NCBI GenBank assembly: GCA_035249175.1
Contig: DATFGT010000051.1
Span: forward strand, 62,001-126,000
Length of the DNA stretch: 64,000 bases
DNA from: 66-474 sp035249175
GTDB taxonomy: Bacteria; Pseudomonadota; Gammaproteobacteria; Xanthomonadales; Rhodanobacteraceae
Reading direction: 5' to 3'
This document shows positions 33,859-42,541 of this stretch, one piece after another. The translations under genes were made by a program, and so were the position numbers. Positions within the stretch are counted from its first letter, which is position 1. Each line of letters begins with the position of its first letter. Under the pieces are notes generated by a model that worked only from the letters and a program-made list of their open reading frames with translations, was not told where the DNA came from and made no database searches.

Positions 33859-35862
33859 TCAGAACGTCATGCTCCAGCCGTTCAAGGTCCCGTAGTCGCC
33901 ACCATCGCCCCAGACGTCGTCGTCGATCACCTTGAGCTTCCAGGTGCCGTTGCTCGATACCGACGAGGCGTTGATGTCGTACGTCTTGTTGATGTTGCCG
34001 TCGTTGTTGTAATCCGGGTATTGCAGGATCGCGTAGGCCCCGTTCGGCGCATACAACACGATTTCCAGATCACCCGACCAGTTGTGCGTGATATTCACGT
34101 GCACCGGAAGATCGGAGGGCGCAGCACCAGGCTCTCCCGTCACCGAGATCCTGCTGGTCGCCGTGCCATTGTCCGGGATCACGTAGTGGTTATTGTTCGA
34201 GAACGTCCCGCCCGGCGGCGGCGGGGGCGGTGGCGGTGGAGGCGGCGGCGAGGTACCCCCGCCACCACTGCCCGCCACGTTGCCCACGAAGCTCGCGATG
34301 TTGATCGAACCGAAGCCGGTCGTGTAGTCCCAGCCCACCGCGGCCGATTCGCCACCGTTGCTGCCTTGGGTCACATCATGGAAGTCGGTCGAATAATGCG
34401 ACGCAGCATCCTGATAAATAAGCGGTGCTGCAAAACCGAGACTCGAATCGGTGGCCAGCGTGCGGGCCCACACACCGACGAACAGCGGCGAGGCAAGGCT
34501 GGTACCGCCGATCTGTTCGCTCGAACCGTCCACGATCACCAGCGCGCCGGTGTTGGGATCGGCATCGAACGCAACGTCCGGCACGCCACGCGTGGAATGC
34601 CCCGCATTCTGGCCTACACCCTGCTGCCAGCTCGGCATCGCTTCGAAGGTGCTGGGGCTGCCGCCGGTGCCACTCCAGACGGTCTCGCCCGTCCAACTCG
34701 TGCCGCTGGTATTGAGCGTAGTGCCGCCGACCGCGACCACGTACTGCGAATCGGCGGGCCAGCTCGGCGTCACGCCGCCGTCTCCGCACTCGTCTGCGCC
34801 GGAGTCCCCCGACGAGATCGAAAATGTGATGCCCTCGGCGTCGGCTTCCTGGAACACGCTGTCGCCGGTGGCGGCGCCGTTCGTTTCGGTGCCGGTTTCG
34901 CAACCGCCGATCGAGACGTTGACGACCCGCACCTGGCCGCTGGTGGTGGCTTGGCTAAAGCCGTCCACCAGATCCTGGGTGGTGAGCTGCGGAATGTCGT
35001 AGAGGTACAGCGCCTGCACGCCACCACTGATCCCGACGATGTCCTGACTGTCCAGATCCCACTCGGCATCGCCGCTGGTATCGGAACCGCCGCCGTCCAC
35101 CTTCACCACGTTCATCGGGATGTTGCCGTAGCCGTTCTGGCTCAGGAACGACTGGAAGTCATTCAGCACGTTACTCATGCTCCCCTGCGTGATGATGCCC
35201 ACGCTAATGGTCGAAGCGGTCGCGGTGCCGCCGGCGCCATAGATCGCCGCGAAGTCGGAGGGATCGTGTCCGACCTGAGCCTGGGTTGATGCCATACGCT
35301 TCAGGGGCATCACGTGGAACTGGTGCACGTTCTGCAGACCCAGCACTTCGTTGACCACGCCTTGCAGCGCGGTTGGAATACGCGCCGGTTTCGAATTGGC
35401 AAACGCCAGCCGCCCTTTACTGGTGCGCACGTTGACCATGCTGGTGTGGAACGCGGCTTGCACCCTGGAAACAGATGCGTCACCGGAGACCAGCAGGTTG
35501 TCCGGCGTCACCTTGATGCCGGTGAAGCCCTGCTGGCGCATGAATGCCTTGACCTGGTTCACCTGCGCCACGGTCGGCCCGTATTCGGCCATGAACCCGG
35601 CGTGGCTCAGGTTCTTGTGACGCGGGTTGGCGATGAACGCCTTCAGTTGCGCTTCGTTGCGCCAGTGCAACGACATCGTCACGCGCATCGGTTTGGTGAG
35701 GGCCATTGGACCGATGACCGAATCGCCCGCCCGCAACTGCGTTGCCTGCGTGGCGACGGCAGTGTTGGCGACAACGGCGGAAGGGGTCGCAGCAATGGCA
35801 GCCGATCCGGCAGCCAGGCCCACGGCAACGACTAAAGCCTTCAATCTGAGATTGCTTGGCAT
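33859..35862 (-). CDS. Secreted S53 peptidase with C-terminal P (proprotein-convertase) domain
   Basis: The product (667 residues from ATG 35862; a tandem ATG at 35865 is equally possible) has a signal peptide, S53 prodomain (about 45-200), catalytic domain with EWDLDSQ and GGTSLASPLF, a glycine stretch, a run of nine to ten prolines, and a P/Homo-B domain (about 555-667). The P domain has the typical NITHNWSGDLEIVLYAPNG and a final YGTLNGWSMTF. P domains stabilise or target subtilisin-like enzymes; pairing with S53 is less usual. Upstream AGGAG supports the start. It is likely exported and auto-processed at low pH. Confidence 0.92.
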   Translation of the reverse strand: MPSNLRLKALVVAVGLAAGSAAIAATPSAVVANTAVATQATQLRAGDSVIGPMALTKPMRVTMSLHWRNEAQLKAFIANPRHKNLSHAGFMAEYGPTVAQVNQVKAFMRQQGFTGIKVTPDNLLVSGDASVSRVQAAFHTSMVNVRTSKGRLAFANSKPARIPTALQGVVNEVLGLQNVHQFHVMPLKRMASTQAQVGHDPSDFAAIYGAGGTATASTISVGIITQGSMSNVLNDFQSFLSQNGYGNIPMNVVKVDGGGSDTSGDAEWDLDSQDIVGISGGVQALYLYDIPQLTTQDLVDGFSQATTSGQVRVVNVSIGGCETGTETNGAATGDSVFQEADAEGITFSISSGDSGADECGDGGVTPSWPADSQYVVAVGGTTLNTSGTSWTGETVWSGTGGSPSTFEAMPSWQQGVGQNAGHSTRGVPDVAFDADPNTGALVIVDGSSEQIGGTSLASPLFVGVWARTLATDSSLGFAAPLIYQDAASHYSTDFHDVTQGSNGGESAAVGWDYTTGFGSINIASFVGNVAGSGGGGTSPPPPPPPPPPPPGGTFSNNNHYVIPDNGTATSRISVTGEPGAAPSDLPVHVNITHNWSGDLEIVLYAPNGAYAILQYPDYNNDGNINKTYDINASSVSSNGTWKLKVIDDDVWGDGGDYGTLNGWSMTF

Positions 35863-36171
35863 CATTGAGCTCCTGCTGGTGGGAAGAAGCACGGACGCGC
35901 CTTGCGAGCGCACGACCGTGCGACGCAAATCCGCCATGCACACTCCCCACCCGGCAGCGAAGCCGCCAAGCCCTTTTGATCCTCACATATATCGCGCCGG
36001 TCGACACGACGCGAATGCGGATTGTCCCGCTGGCGCCCTCATCAACCAGCGAACCCGACAAACGTAAACAAATGTAACTTGGTGGTCACGCTGCAGCGCA
36101 GCAATGCGTTCAGGCGGCGGACAGCAACTTGAACGGGATCGCCCGGCGTGCGATCGCACAGGTGAAAAACG
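35863..36171. other. Gene-free spacer between S53 and sufT
   Basis: These 309 bases must hold the promoter of the P-domain S53 gene. An AT-rich patch ATATATG (35986-35992, minus-strand reading) is the best -10 candidate but lacks a clear -35. A second AT-rich patch (AACGTAAACAAATGTAAC near 36063) has no match to a site I can name. I see no gene. Confidence 0.4.
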
Positions 36172-36729
36172 CTACATCATGCCCGTCTGAAGCTTGGCCT
36201 CGTCCGACATCATGGACTGATTCCAGGGCGGATCGAACACCAGGTCGATCTGGGTTTCGGCGACAGTCGGGATCACCTCCAGCTTGGTGCGAGCATCTTC
36301 TACCATGATGTCGCCCATCCCGCAGCCGGGCGCGGTGAGGGTCAGCTTGACGTACACCTTGCGCTGGCCGTCGTCGGTGTGTTCCATGCTCAAGTCGTAC
36401 ACCAGCCCCAGATCGACCACGTTGATCGGGATCTCCGGATCGAACACGGTGCGCAACTGTTCCCACACCACCAGTTCGATGTCTTCGTCGTTGGGATTTT
36501 CCGGCACCGACAGCGGATCGGGCGGCAGCTTGCCCAGCGCGTCCGCATCCTTGCCGTCGACGCGGAACAGGCTGCCCTCGACGTACACCGTGAAGCTGCC
36601 GCCCAGGGACTGGGTGATGTAGCCGGTTTGGCCCGCGGGAAGATTCACCACGTCACCATAGGGTACGTGCACCGCGTGGCAGTCGCGTTGCAGAGTAAAG
36701 GGTTCGCTGGAGGCGCTGAATCCGGACAT
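36172..36729 (-). CDS. sufT: Fe-S cluster assembly protein SufT (MIP18/DUF59 family)
   Basis: SufT proteins help mature Fe-S proteins, especially under high Fe-S demand. The 185-residue product has an N-terminal extension with GQTGYITQSLGGSFTVYVEGSLFRVDGKDADALG, typical of SufT, and a DUF59 domain with TVFDPEIPINVVDLGLVYDL and LTAPGCGMGDIMVEDAR, which carries the conserved Cys. It ends MMSDEAKLQTGMM. The gene stands alone here, not in a suf operon. Confidence 0.9.
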   Translation of the reverse strand: MSGFSASSEPFTLQRDCHAVHVPYGDVVNLPAGQTGYITQSLGGSFTVYVEGSLFRVDGKDADALGKLPPDPLSVPENPNDEDIELVVWEQLRTVFDPEIPINVVDLGLVYDLSMEHTDDGQRKVYVKLTLTAPGCGMGDIMVEDARTKLEVIPTVAETQIDLVFDPPWNQSMMSDEAKLQTGMM

Positions 36730-36918
36730 GGTTTTCCAAAGTCACGACTGAGTGCGCGCGAAGCGTCGCGCACAATGTCGAAGCATAGCAACGTGCCATG
36801 CGGGTGGTTCTTGATGGAGGTCAGAGTCGGCGTGCACAAGGGCTGGTGAGAACGCGGTACCAACGCGGCGCATGCCGCTGCTTTATCATCGGACATTCCA
36901 CTTTCCGGTCCGATCCGC

Positions 36919-37410
36919 TTGGACGATTCCGCAAGCACTTCGCCAGCCAAGGCGTCCGCGCACGTCGCAAACTCGACGGTGGCGCGCGTGTTCGGTTGCC
37001 TCACCTCAGCCTTCGGCTGGCTGATGTGCACGCTTGCCGCAGGGGCGGTCGCTGCATTCGCCGCGATCGTGTTCGGCATCCGTCCCTGCTGGCCGATCCT
37101 GGTGCTTGCGTTGCCTTTGACGCTGGTGTTGAAGCTGTGCGGTTGCATGGTTGCACGCTGGGGCTCGGCGATTGCAGCCGCTGCGGTTTTGCTCGCCGGC
37201 TTCTACGCCACGTGTCTGGTCGCGGTCGCGCGCATCGCGGCGGCCACCGGGTTCCCGTTCGGGCAGGCATTTCGCGCCGGCGGCGTCGGACTGACGCTGC
37301 AGGTGGCGGAACTCGGTTTGAACGCGACCGCCGTCCTGGTATACGCGGGCGCGGCGGTCCTCGCCGCTGCACTCGCGGCTTGGCTGGCGCCTTCGCGCGA
37401 TCGTCCGTGA
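36919..37410 (+). CDS. Four-TM membrane protein, unrecognised
   Basis: The 163-residue product begins at a TTG (MDDSASTSPAK) and has about four hydrophobic helices (29-52, 58-76, 82-108, 130-156). I do not recognise a family. TATCAT at 36884-36889 may be the -10 box, leaving a very short leader; no Shine-Dalgarno is evident, so the start is uncertain. The start of the first helix is well inside the frame whichever start is used. Confidence 0.55.
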   Translation: MDDSASTSPAKASAHVANSTVARVFGCLTSAFGWLMCTLAAGAVAAFAAIVFGIRPCWPILVLALPLTLVLKLCGCMVARWGSAIAAAAVLLAGFYATCLVAVARIAAATGFPFGQAFRAGGVGLTLQVAELGLNATAVLVYAGAAVLAAALAAWLAPSRDRP

Positions 37411-37515
37411 TCGCTGCACTGCCAAGCTGCCATTCAAGAATAACAATTTCCACCACCGAGCCCCAGAACGGCAGCCCCTGCCCTCACTTCTCGCAACAAC
37501 TGCTCGGATCACAGA

Positions 37516-38985
37516 TCACACGTCCAGCGTCTTCAAGCCCGCCACCAGTTCGCTCGCCGCCGCCTGCCCGTCGCCATACAACATGCGCGTATTGTCGGCG
37601 TAGAACAACGCGTTCTCGATGCCGGCGAAACCCTTGCCACGTCCGCGCTTGATCACGATGACGTTCTTCGCCTTGGCGACGTCCAGGATCGGCATGCCGT
37701 AGATCGGGGAATTCTTGTCGGTGCGCGCGACCGGATTCACCACGTCGTTGGCGCCGATCACCAGCGCGACGTCGGTATTGGGAAATTCCGGATTGATGTC
37801 GTCCATGTCCTCGATCAGGTCATAGGGTACGCCGGCTTCGGCCAGCAGCACGTTCATGTGACCGGGCATGCGGCCTGCCACCGGATGGATCGCGAATTTC
37901 ACCTTGACGCCGCGCTCGATCAGCAGCTTGGCGAATTCCCATATCTTGTGCTGCGCCTGCGCAACCGCCATGCCGTAACCCGGCACGATCGCGACGCGTT
38001 CCGCGTACGCCATCATCACTGCCGCGTCGCTGGCGTCGATCGGTTTCAGCGCGCCCGCGATTTCCTGCTGCGTGGCGCCGCCGCCACCGCCGAAATTGCC
38101 GAACAGCACATTGCCCAGCGAACGGTTCATCGCCTTGGCCATCAACTGCGTCAACAGCGTACCGGCCGCGCCCACCACCATGCCCGCGATGATCATCGCC
38201 TCGTTCTGCAGCACGAAACCTTCGAATGCGACCGCGAGGCCGGTGAAGGCGTTGTACATCGAGATCACCACCGGCATGTCGGCGCCGCCGATCGGCAGCG
38301 TCATCGCGATGCCGAACACCAGCGACAACACGATGAATCCGATCAGCCAGCCCCATGCAAAGGCATGGCCTTCGATCCCGGCGGCAAGCGCGATTGCACC
38401 GCACACCACCGCGGCCGCGAAGATCGCAAGATTCACCCACCGCTGCAGCGGGAACACGAAGCGGCGATCCATCCAGCCCTGCAGCTTCGCGAACGCGATC
38501 AGCGAGCCGGTGAACGACACCGCACCGATCAGCACGCCGACGAAGGCCAACACCAATTCGGTGGTACCCAGATGCCCCGCCACGTCGGCCCAGGCTTCGG
38601 GCTGGATGGGCGAGGTGTCCGGCACCAGCTTCAGTGCGGCGTTGAACTTGATCAACTCGACGGCGCCGATCGCCGCCGCGGCGCCGCCGCCCATGCCGTT
38701 GAACAGCGCCACCATCTGCGGCATCGCGGTCATCGGCACGCGCCGGCCGACGATCCAGGAAATCACCACGCCCACCACGATCGCCGCGATCATCCAGCCG
38801 AGGTTGTGCATGCCGGGCAGCAAGAACGTCACGATGATCGCGGCAGCCATGCCGGCGCCTGCCCATACGATGCCCTGCCGCGCAGTGCGCGGCGAACTCA
38901 TGCGTTTCAATCCCCAGATGAAAAGAACGGCGGCGATGAAGTAGATGGCTTCTACGACGGTGGGCATCCAGGTCGGGAGCGTCAT
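37516..38985 (-). CDS. pntB: NAD(P) transhydrogenase subunit beta PntB
   Basis: PntB is the NADP-binding half of the proton-translocating transhydrogenase, which uses the proton gradient to reduce NADP+ with NADH. The 489 residues include about nine membrane helices and the C-terminal NADP domain with VPGYGMAVAQAQHKIWEF, AIHPVAGRMPGHMNVLLAEAGVPYD, DVALVIGANDVVNP and the terminal KTLDV region. Its ATG overlaps the pntAb stop by four bases (ATGA), so both are translationally coupled. Confidence 0.96.
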   Translation of the reverse strand: MTLPTWMPTVVEAIYFIAAVLFIWGLKRMSSPRTARQGIVWAGAGMAAAIIVTFLLPGMHNLGWMIAAIVVGVVISWIVGRRVPMTAMPQMVALFNGMGGGAAAAIGAVELIKFNAALKLVPDTSPIQPEAWADVAGHLGTTELVLAFVGVLIGAVSFTGSLIAFAKLQGWMDRRFVFPLQRWVNLAIFAAAVVCGAIALAAGIEGHAFAWGWLIGFIVLSLVFGIAMTLPIGGADMPVVISMYNAFTGLAVAFEGFVLQNEAMIIAGMVVGAAGTLLTQLMAKAMNRSLGNVLFGNFGGGGGATQQEIAGALKPIDASDAAVMMAYAERVAIVPGYGMAVAQAQHKIWEFAKLLIERGVKVKFAIHPVAGRMPGHMNVLLAEAGVPYDLIEDMDDINPEFPNTDVALVIGANDVVNPVARTDKNSPIYGMPILDVAKAKNVIVIKRGRGKGFAGIENALFYADNTRMLYGDGQAAASELVAGLKTLDV

Positions 38986-39296
38986 TGCTTTTTCTCCGCC
39001 GGCTGCGGAGAAGCGGGCCTCGATGACTTGAACATTTCCAGCATCCGCTCGGTGACGACGTAACCGCCCGCCACGTTGCCGGCCGCCAGCAGCACCGCGG
39101 CCACGCCGATGGCGATTTCGATCGGCGTTTCGGCATGCCCCAGCGCCACCATCGCCCCGACCAGCACGATGCCGTGCACGAAGTTGGAACCCGACATCAG
39201 CGGCGTGTGCAAAATGACTGGCACCCGACTGATGATCTCGTAGCCGGTGAAGGCTGCCAACATGAAGATGTACAGTGCGAGAAAACCGGTGATCAT
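38982..39296 (-). CDS. pntAb: NAD(P) transhydrogenase subunit alpha part 2 (membrane part)
   Basis: This 104-residue protein is the separate membrane segment of PntA found in split-alpha transhydrogenases. It has three helices, the conserved YEIISRVPVILHTPLMSGSNFVHGIVLVGAM and a cytoplasmic tail. CAGGAGGG precedes the ATG. The gene for the NAD-binding part (pntAa) is normally directly upstream; here it lies about 3.2 kb away at 42542-43645. A separate promoter must exist in the 99 bases between this start and the divergent sigma-factor gene. Confidence 0.94.
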   Translation of the reverse strand: MITGFLALYIFMLAAFTGYEIISRVPVILHTPLMSGSNFVHGIVLVGAMVALGHAETPIEIAIGVAAVLLAAGNVAGGYVVTERMLEMFKSSRPASPQPAEKKQ

Positions 39297-39395
39297 GTTT
39301 CCCTCCTGCAGGCTTGCGTCATCATAACGGCATGCGTGGCCGTGGTGCTGCGGTCAACCCGATGACCGTTGGTGCGTTATCGAGGACAAGACAGG

Positions 39396-40037
39396 ATGCG
39401 CGAGACCACGGATGCCGAACCGATCCCCGCCAGCGGGGTTGCCATGAATGCCGTCGCGGCCCTGGAACCCGTCGCCGTGATGCCGGCCATGGACGCCGTG
39501 CGACCGGTCGCGCCGACCGTCGAAGCATTCCTCGCCACGGTCGAAAGGCGTGCATGGCGCGTCGCCGAAATCGCGCTGCATGACCCGGACGAGGCCCTGG
39601 ACGCCGTGCAGGACGCAATGCTGCGACTGGTCAGGCATTACTCGAGCAAACCAGCCGGGGAATGGCCGCCGCTGTTCTGGGGCATCCTGCGCCGCCGCAT
39701 CACGGACCTGCAACGTCGGCGCACCGTGCGCAACCGGATCCTGGTCTGGACCGGGCGCGCAACGAATGATGACGATGAGGAATTGCCGGCGTGGGAAGCG
39801 CCGGACCCGGGGCCTGACCCGGCGCGCGCGCTGGCGTCGCGTCAGGCGCACGCAGCGATGTCCAAGGCCATCCGCACACTCCCGCGCCGACAACAGCAAG
39901 CCTTCCTGTTGCGCGTGCTGGAAGGTTTGGATGTGGCGGACACGGCGAAGGCAATGGGCTGCAGCGCCGGCAGCGTCAAGACCCATTTGTCGCGCGCGAT
40001 GGATGCGCTGCGAACGCAACTCGAGGATTGGCAATGA
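39396..40037 (+). CDS. ECF-type RNA polymerase sigma factor
   Basis: The product (213 residues from ATG 39396; another ATG at 39444 is possible) has sigma-70 region 2 (about 50-110; DPDEALDAVQDAMLRLVRHY ... PLFWGILRRRITDLQRR) and region 4 (about 145-210; AIRTLPRRQQQAFLLRVLEGLDVADTAKAMGCSAGSVKTHLSRA). It directs polymerase to a small regulon, probably including its own operon. The acidic linker (NDDDEELPAWEAPDPGPDPAR) is long. It overlaps the next gene by four bases. Such sigma genes next to DUF3106 genes recur in xanthomonads. Confidence 0.88.
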   Translation: MRETTDAEPIPASGVAMNAVAALEPVAVMPAMDAVRPVAPTVEAFLATVERRAWRVAEIALHDPDEALDAVQDAMLRLVRHYSSKPAGEWPPLFWGILRRRITDLQRRRTVRNRILVWTGRATNDDDEELPAWEAPDPGPDPARALASRQAHAAMSKAIRTLPRRQQQAFLLRVLEGLDVADTAKAMGCSAGSVKTHLSRAMDALRTQLEDWQ

Positions 40038-40471
40038 GCAAAATGCACGAAAACACACTCACCGGCGCGCCGGGCAATGATGAGGTCGAATCACGCGCTC
40101 GCGCCATCTTCCGCACCGCCTGCGAGAACGTCGACTCGTACCATGCATTGCGCTTGGGGCTGGCTCGCCGCAAGGCGGCGAATGCGCGCACCAGCCATTC
40201 CGCATTGCGGGTATGGGCGCCGCTGACGGGCGCCGCCGCGTGCTGCGCGTTGGCGGTCGGCGTGATATGGACGCAACCCGTTCGGCAGGACGGCCCCGCG
40301 GAAACGGTCGTATCGTCGGCGCCGCTCGCAATCGGCCAGCTCGATAATCCGGAAGAAACGACGCCCGAAATCGGCAGCAACCAGATGGAAATCGCGCAGG
40401 ATCTGGATTTCTACCGCTGGCTGGCATCGCAACCGACCGTTGCGTCGGCGAATCACGGAGGTCGCCGTTGA
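40034..40471 (+). CDS. Single-TM anti-sigma-like protein (DUF3619-like)
   Basis: The ATG overlaps the sigma gene's stop (ATGA) and gives 145 residues. The cytoplasmic N terminus (about 1-55; DEVESRARAIFRTACENVDSYHALRL) is followed by one membrane helix (APLTGAAACCALAVGVIW, about 60-78) and a periplasmic tail ending in IAQDLDFYRWLASQP, a motif of small membrane proteins linked to such sigma factors. A regulator that holds the sigma factor at the membrane is a reasonable inference. I see no zinc-binding HxxxCxxC motif. Confidence 0.7.
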   Translation: MSKMHENTLTGAPGNDEVESRARAIFRTACENVDSYHALRLGLARRKAANARTSHSALRVWAPLTGAAACCALAVGVIWTQPVRQDGPAETVVSSAPLAIGQLDNPEETTPEIGSNQMEIAQDLDFYRWLASQPTVASANHGGRR

Positions 40472-41031
40472 GCATGCGCGTTCCCACGCTACCCATGTTG
40501 CTGGCTGTCGCATGTCTGCTCGGCGCGTCGGGCGCGGTCCTGGCACAGACGACTTCAGCCGTGCCGATGCAGCGGCCGACGCCGTCGGCGAATGCTGGTG
40601 CGGAAAAGCAACCCCTTGCGTGGTCCCGTCTTTCCGACGGCCAGCAACGCATGCTCGCGCCGCTGCAAGGCGACTGGAACCAGATGCAGCCCGAGCGGCA
40701 ACATCGCCTGGCCGAACACGCCCTGCACTGGACGACCCTGCCACCGGAGCGCCAGCAGCAAATCCAGGAACGTTTGACGCGCTGGTCGAAAATGACTCCG
40801 GAGCAGCGCCGCCAGGTGCGCGAGAACGCGCGCGCCTTCCATAACCTCACCCCCGAGCAACGCGCGAAAGTCAGCGAAGCCTTCCGCAAATTCCAGTCGC
40901 TGCCGCCGGAACAACGCCGCGCCTTGCGCGAGCGCTGGCGCACGATGACGCCCGAACAACGCCGCCGCTGGGCCACGGGCCATGCAGACAAGCCGGTTCC
41001 GACGGGTCCGCCCGCGCATCAAAGTCACTGA
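40468..41031 (+). CDS. Exported DUF3106 protein
   Basis: The product (187 residues from TTG 40468, or 185 from ATG 40474; GGAGG lies at 40457-40461) has a signal peptide ending VLA/QT. A tandem helical array follows with repeated LxPEQRxxxxxxxxxWxxMTPEQRR units (at about 90, 108, 126, 140), which defines DUF3106. Repeats of this kind are amphipathic and Gln/Arg-rich, somewhat like CpxP/Spy-type periplasmic proteins. With the sigma and membrane genes it forms an operon that looks like a sensor for an envelope signal; that is inference. Confidence 0.85.
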   Translation: MSMRVPTLPMLLAVACLLGASGAVLAQTTSAVPMQRPTPSANAGAEKQPLAWSRLSDGQQRMLAPLQGDWNQMQPERQHRLAEHALHWTTLPPERQQQIQERLTRWSKMTPEQRRQVRENARAFHNLTPEQRAKVSEAFRKFQSLPPEQRRALRERWRTMTPEQRRRWATGHADKPVPTGPPAHQSH

Positions 41032-42515
41032 GCGTGCGACGCGGCGTGATTGTCGTGGATGCTGGTGCGCGAAGAGAGGGTCTCAACGGCGTGCTCCAGA
41101 ACGCCAAGCAAGATACCAATGGGACTTTTCGCGAACGACTCTTCCCGTCGATCTCGATGCACGAACACCGCCCCGTCTTTCACCGGAGGCTTGGGGCTTA
41201 CGCATAGAGACGGCTTCGCAAAATCGATCCGGACATCTGCGAAAGTCAGCAGTGGCGCTCCGATAGAGACGTCTACATTGGGCGGCAGGGTGAGCTTTGC
41301 GTCCGGCATGTCGATGCCCGTCATCGACCATTCCCCTATCTGGACCCCAACCTGGCGGTGATGCGCCGACGGAGCTTCGGGCCATTCCCACAGGCTGGTC
41401 TTGCTCACGGCGGAAGAGTTCGGGCGAGCCTCCGGCTTGGCGAACAGTGCATACATGCTGCCGGTATCGACCATCGCGATCGCCGGCCGGCCGTTGGCAG
41501 TGGTTGAAAAGCCCAACTGGCCTACCCCAACGAATCGCAACGGCATACTGCTCGTGCAATGCGGTACCGCCATACCCGTCGCGATCCGCGCATCGTCCAA
41601 ATCCACACGTCCGAAACGGGCGAGGACGGGCAACCCGACCAGCACCCCAACGTGAAACCTCCCGTCGGGAACGACCGCTGTTGCCACGTTGTGCATCACC
41701 AAGTCGCCGAACTTGAAGTTCGCTATCAGGTCGGTGCTGAAACCCTTGGCTCCCGGCAGTGGATGTTTTTCCATGCCCGGTGCGACCAATTCACCGAGGA
41801 GCGGCGTGGCACCCAAGGCTGTCGCATGCGCCTGATCCATCATGAGCGGCAGCACAGTGCCCGTGTCCACCATGACCGCCACCGGTTTGCCATCGATGGT
41901 GGCCATCACGGTCGGCCGGCGCGACGTGAGGGGCTCTGCCGCAAGACGGCCGGAAAATTCGATCCGGTGCGGGTACTTCAGCACCGACGGGCTGCCGGCA
42001 ACCGCGGCCGAGAACGCCGGCACCGTGTTGACCAGCCGGGCTAGGTTTGCCTTCTGGAATGCCGAATACACCTTCGAGGTTTTGTCGGCTGCAGCAAAGC
42101 CATGTTGCTGCCACCAGTAATCGGCCCCCACCATCGTTCGTGCGTCACCCAGGCGTCGTGCGACCCCGAACATGGCTTCGTCGCAAACCCTTGCGGGCTT
42201 CAACTTGTGCAGTTTGAAGGCCAGATCACGGCAGTCCGTCGCCAACGAAAGAACCTTCGGTAGGTCGTAGCGGGCTTTTGCGGCGCGTGCTTCCATGAAG
42301 TCACGCCGCAGTTGCGCGCGCGGCGTGAGATTCCGTGCCGTGCCGTCGTGCGTCAGTGCGACGCGACGTGGATGAGCTTCGACATCCGCATGCACGACCG
42401 GGACAGCGAAGACGGACGGCGCCATGAACAACGCCCCCGCAACAACAAGACTGCTCCGCACGCGCCTGTTGAAGCGCGCCAACCGGGACAATTTTGTTTT
42501 GTGGGCTGGCCTCAC
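41025..42515 (-). CDS. Exported retropepsin-like aspartic protease with two DTG motifs
   Basis: The GTG at 42515 gives 496 residues: a signal or anchor segment (SLVVAGALFMAPSVFA, about 22-37), a helical N-terminal part, and two related beta domains each with an aspartic-protease signature, VMVDTGT (Asp217) and AMVDTGS (Asp350). Each is preceded by a beta strand (PTVMATIDGKPVAV / GFSTTANGRPAIA) as in retropepsin folds. The two halves may form an intramolecular pseudo-dimer. It starts 26 bases after pntAa on the same strand and overlaps the end of the DUF3106 gene by 7 bases tail to tail. Confidence 0.78.
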   Translation of the reverse strand: MRPAHKTKLSRLARFNRRVRSSLVVAGALFMAPSVFAVPVVHADVEAHPRRVALTHDGTARNLTPRAQLRRDFMEARAAKARYDLPKVLSLATDCRDLAFKLHKLKPARVCDEAMFGVARRLGDARTMVGADYWWQQHGFAAADKTSKVYSAFQKANLARLVNTVPAFSAAVAGSPSVLKYPHRIEFSGRLAAEPLTSRRPTVMATIDGKPVAVMVDTGTVLPLMMDQAHATALGATPLLGELVAPGMEKHPLPGAKGFSTDLIANFKFGDLVMHNVATAVVPDGRFHVGVLVGLPVLARFGRVDLDDARIATGMAVPHCTSSMPLRFVGVGQLGFSTTANGRPAIAMVDTGSMYALFAKPEARPNSSAVSKTSLWEWPEAPSAHHRQVGVQIGEWSMTGIDMPDAKLTLPPNVDVSIGAPLLTFADVRIDFAKPSLCVSPKPPVKDGAVFVHRDRREESFAKSPIGILLGVLEHAVETLSSRTSIHDNHAASHAQ

Positions 42516-42541
42516 ATTCGTGGGAAGAACTCCGGGGAACG

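Noticed and set aside
34204..34255. GGCGGCGG/GGTGGC-type simple repeat that could be read as a microsatellite or CRISPR-like unit
   Set aside because: It encodes the proline and glycine linker of the S53-P protein and has no spacers or unit structure of a CRISPR array.
33769..35289. 506-codon plus-strand frame opposite the P-domain S53 gene
   Set aside because: Antisense of the S53 gene; its apparent low-complexity Arg/Arg stretches mirror the polyproline linker.
40788..40970. Recurring CCGGAGCAGCGCCG-like blocks that look like a DNA repeat array
   Set aside because: They encode the PEQRR helical repeats of DUF3106 in frame; the constraint is at protein level.
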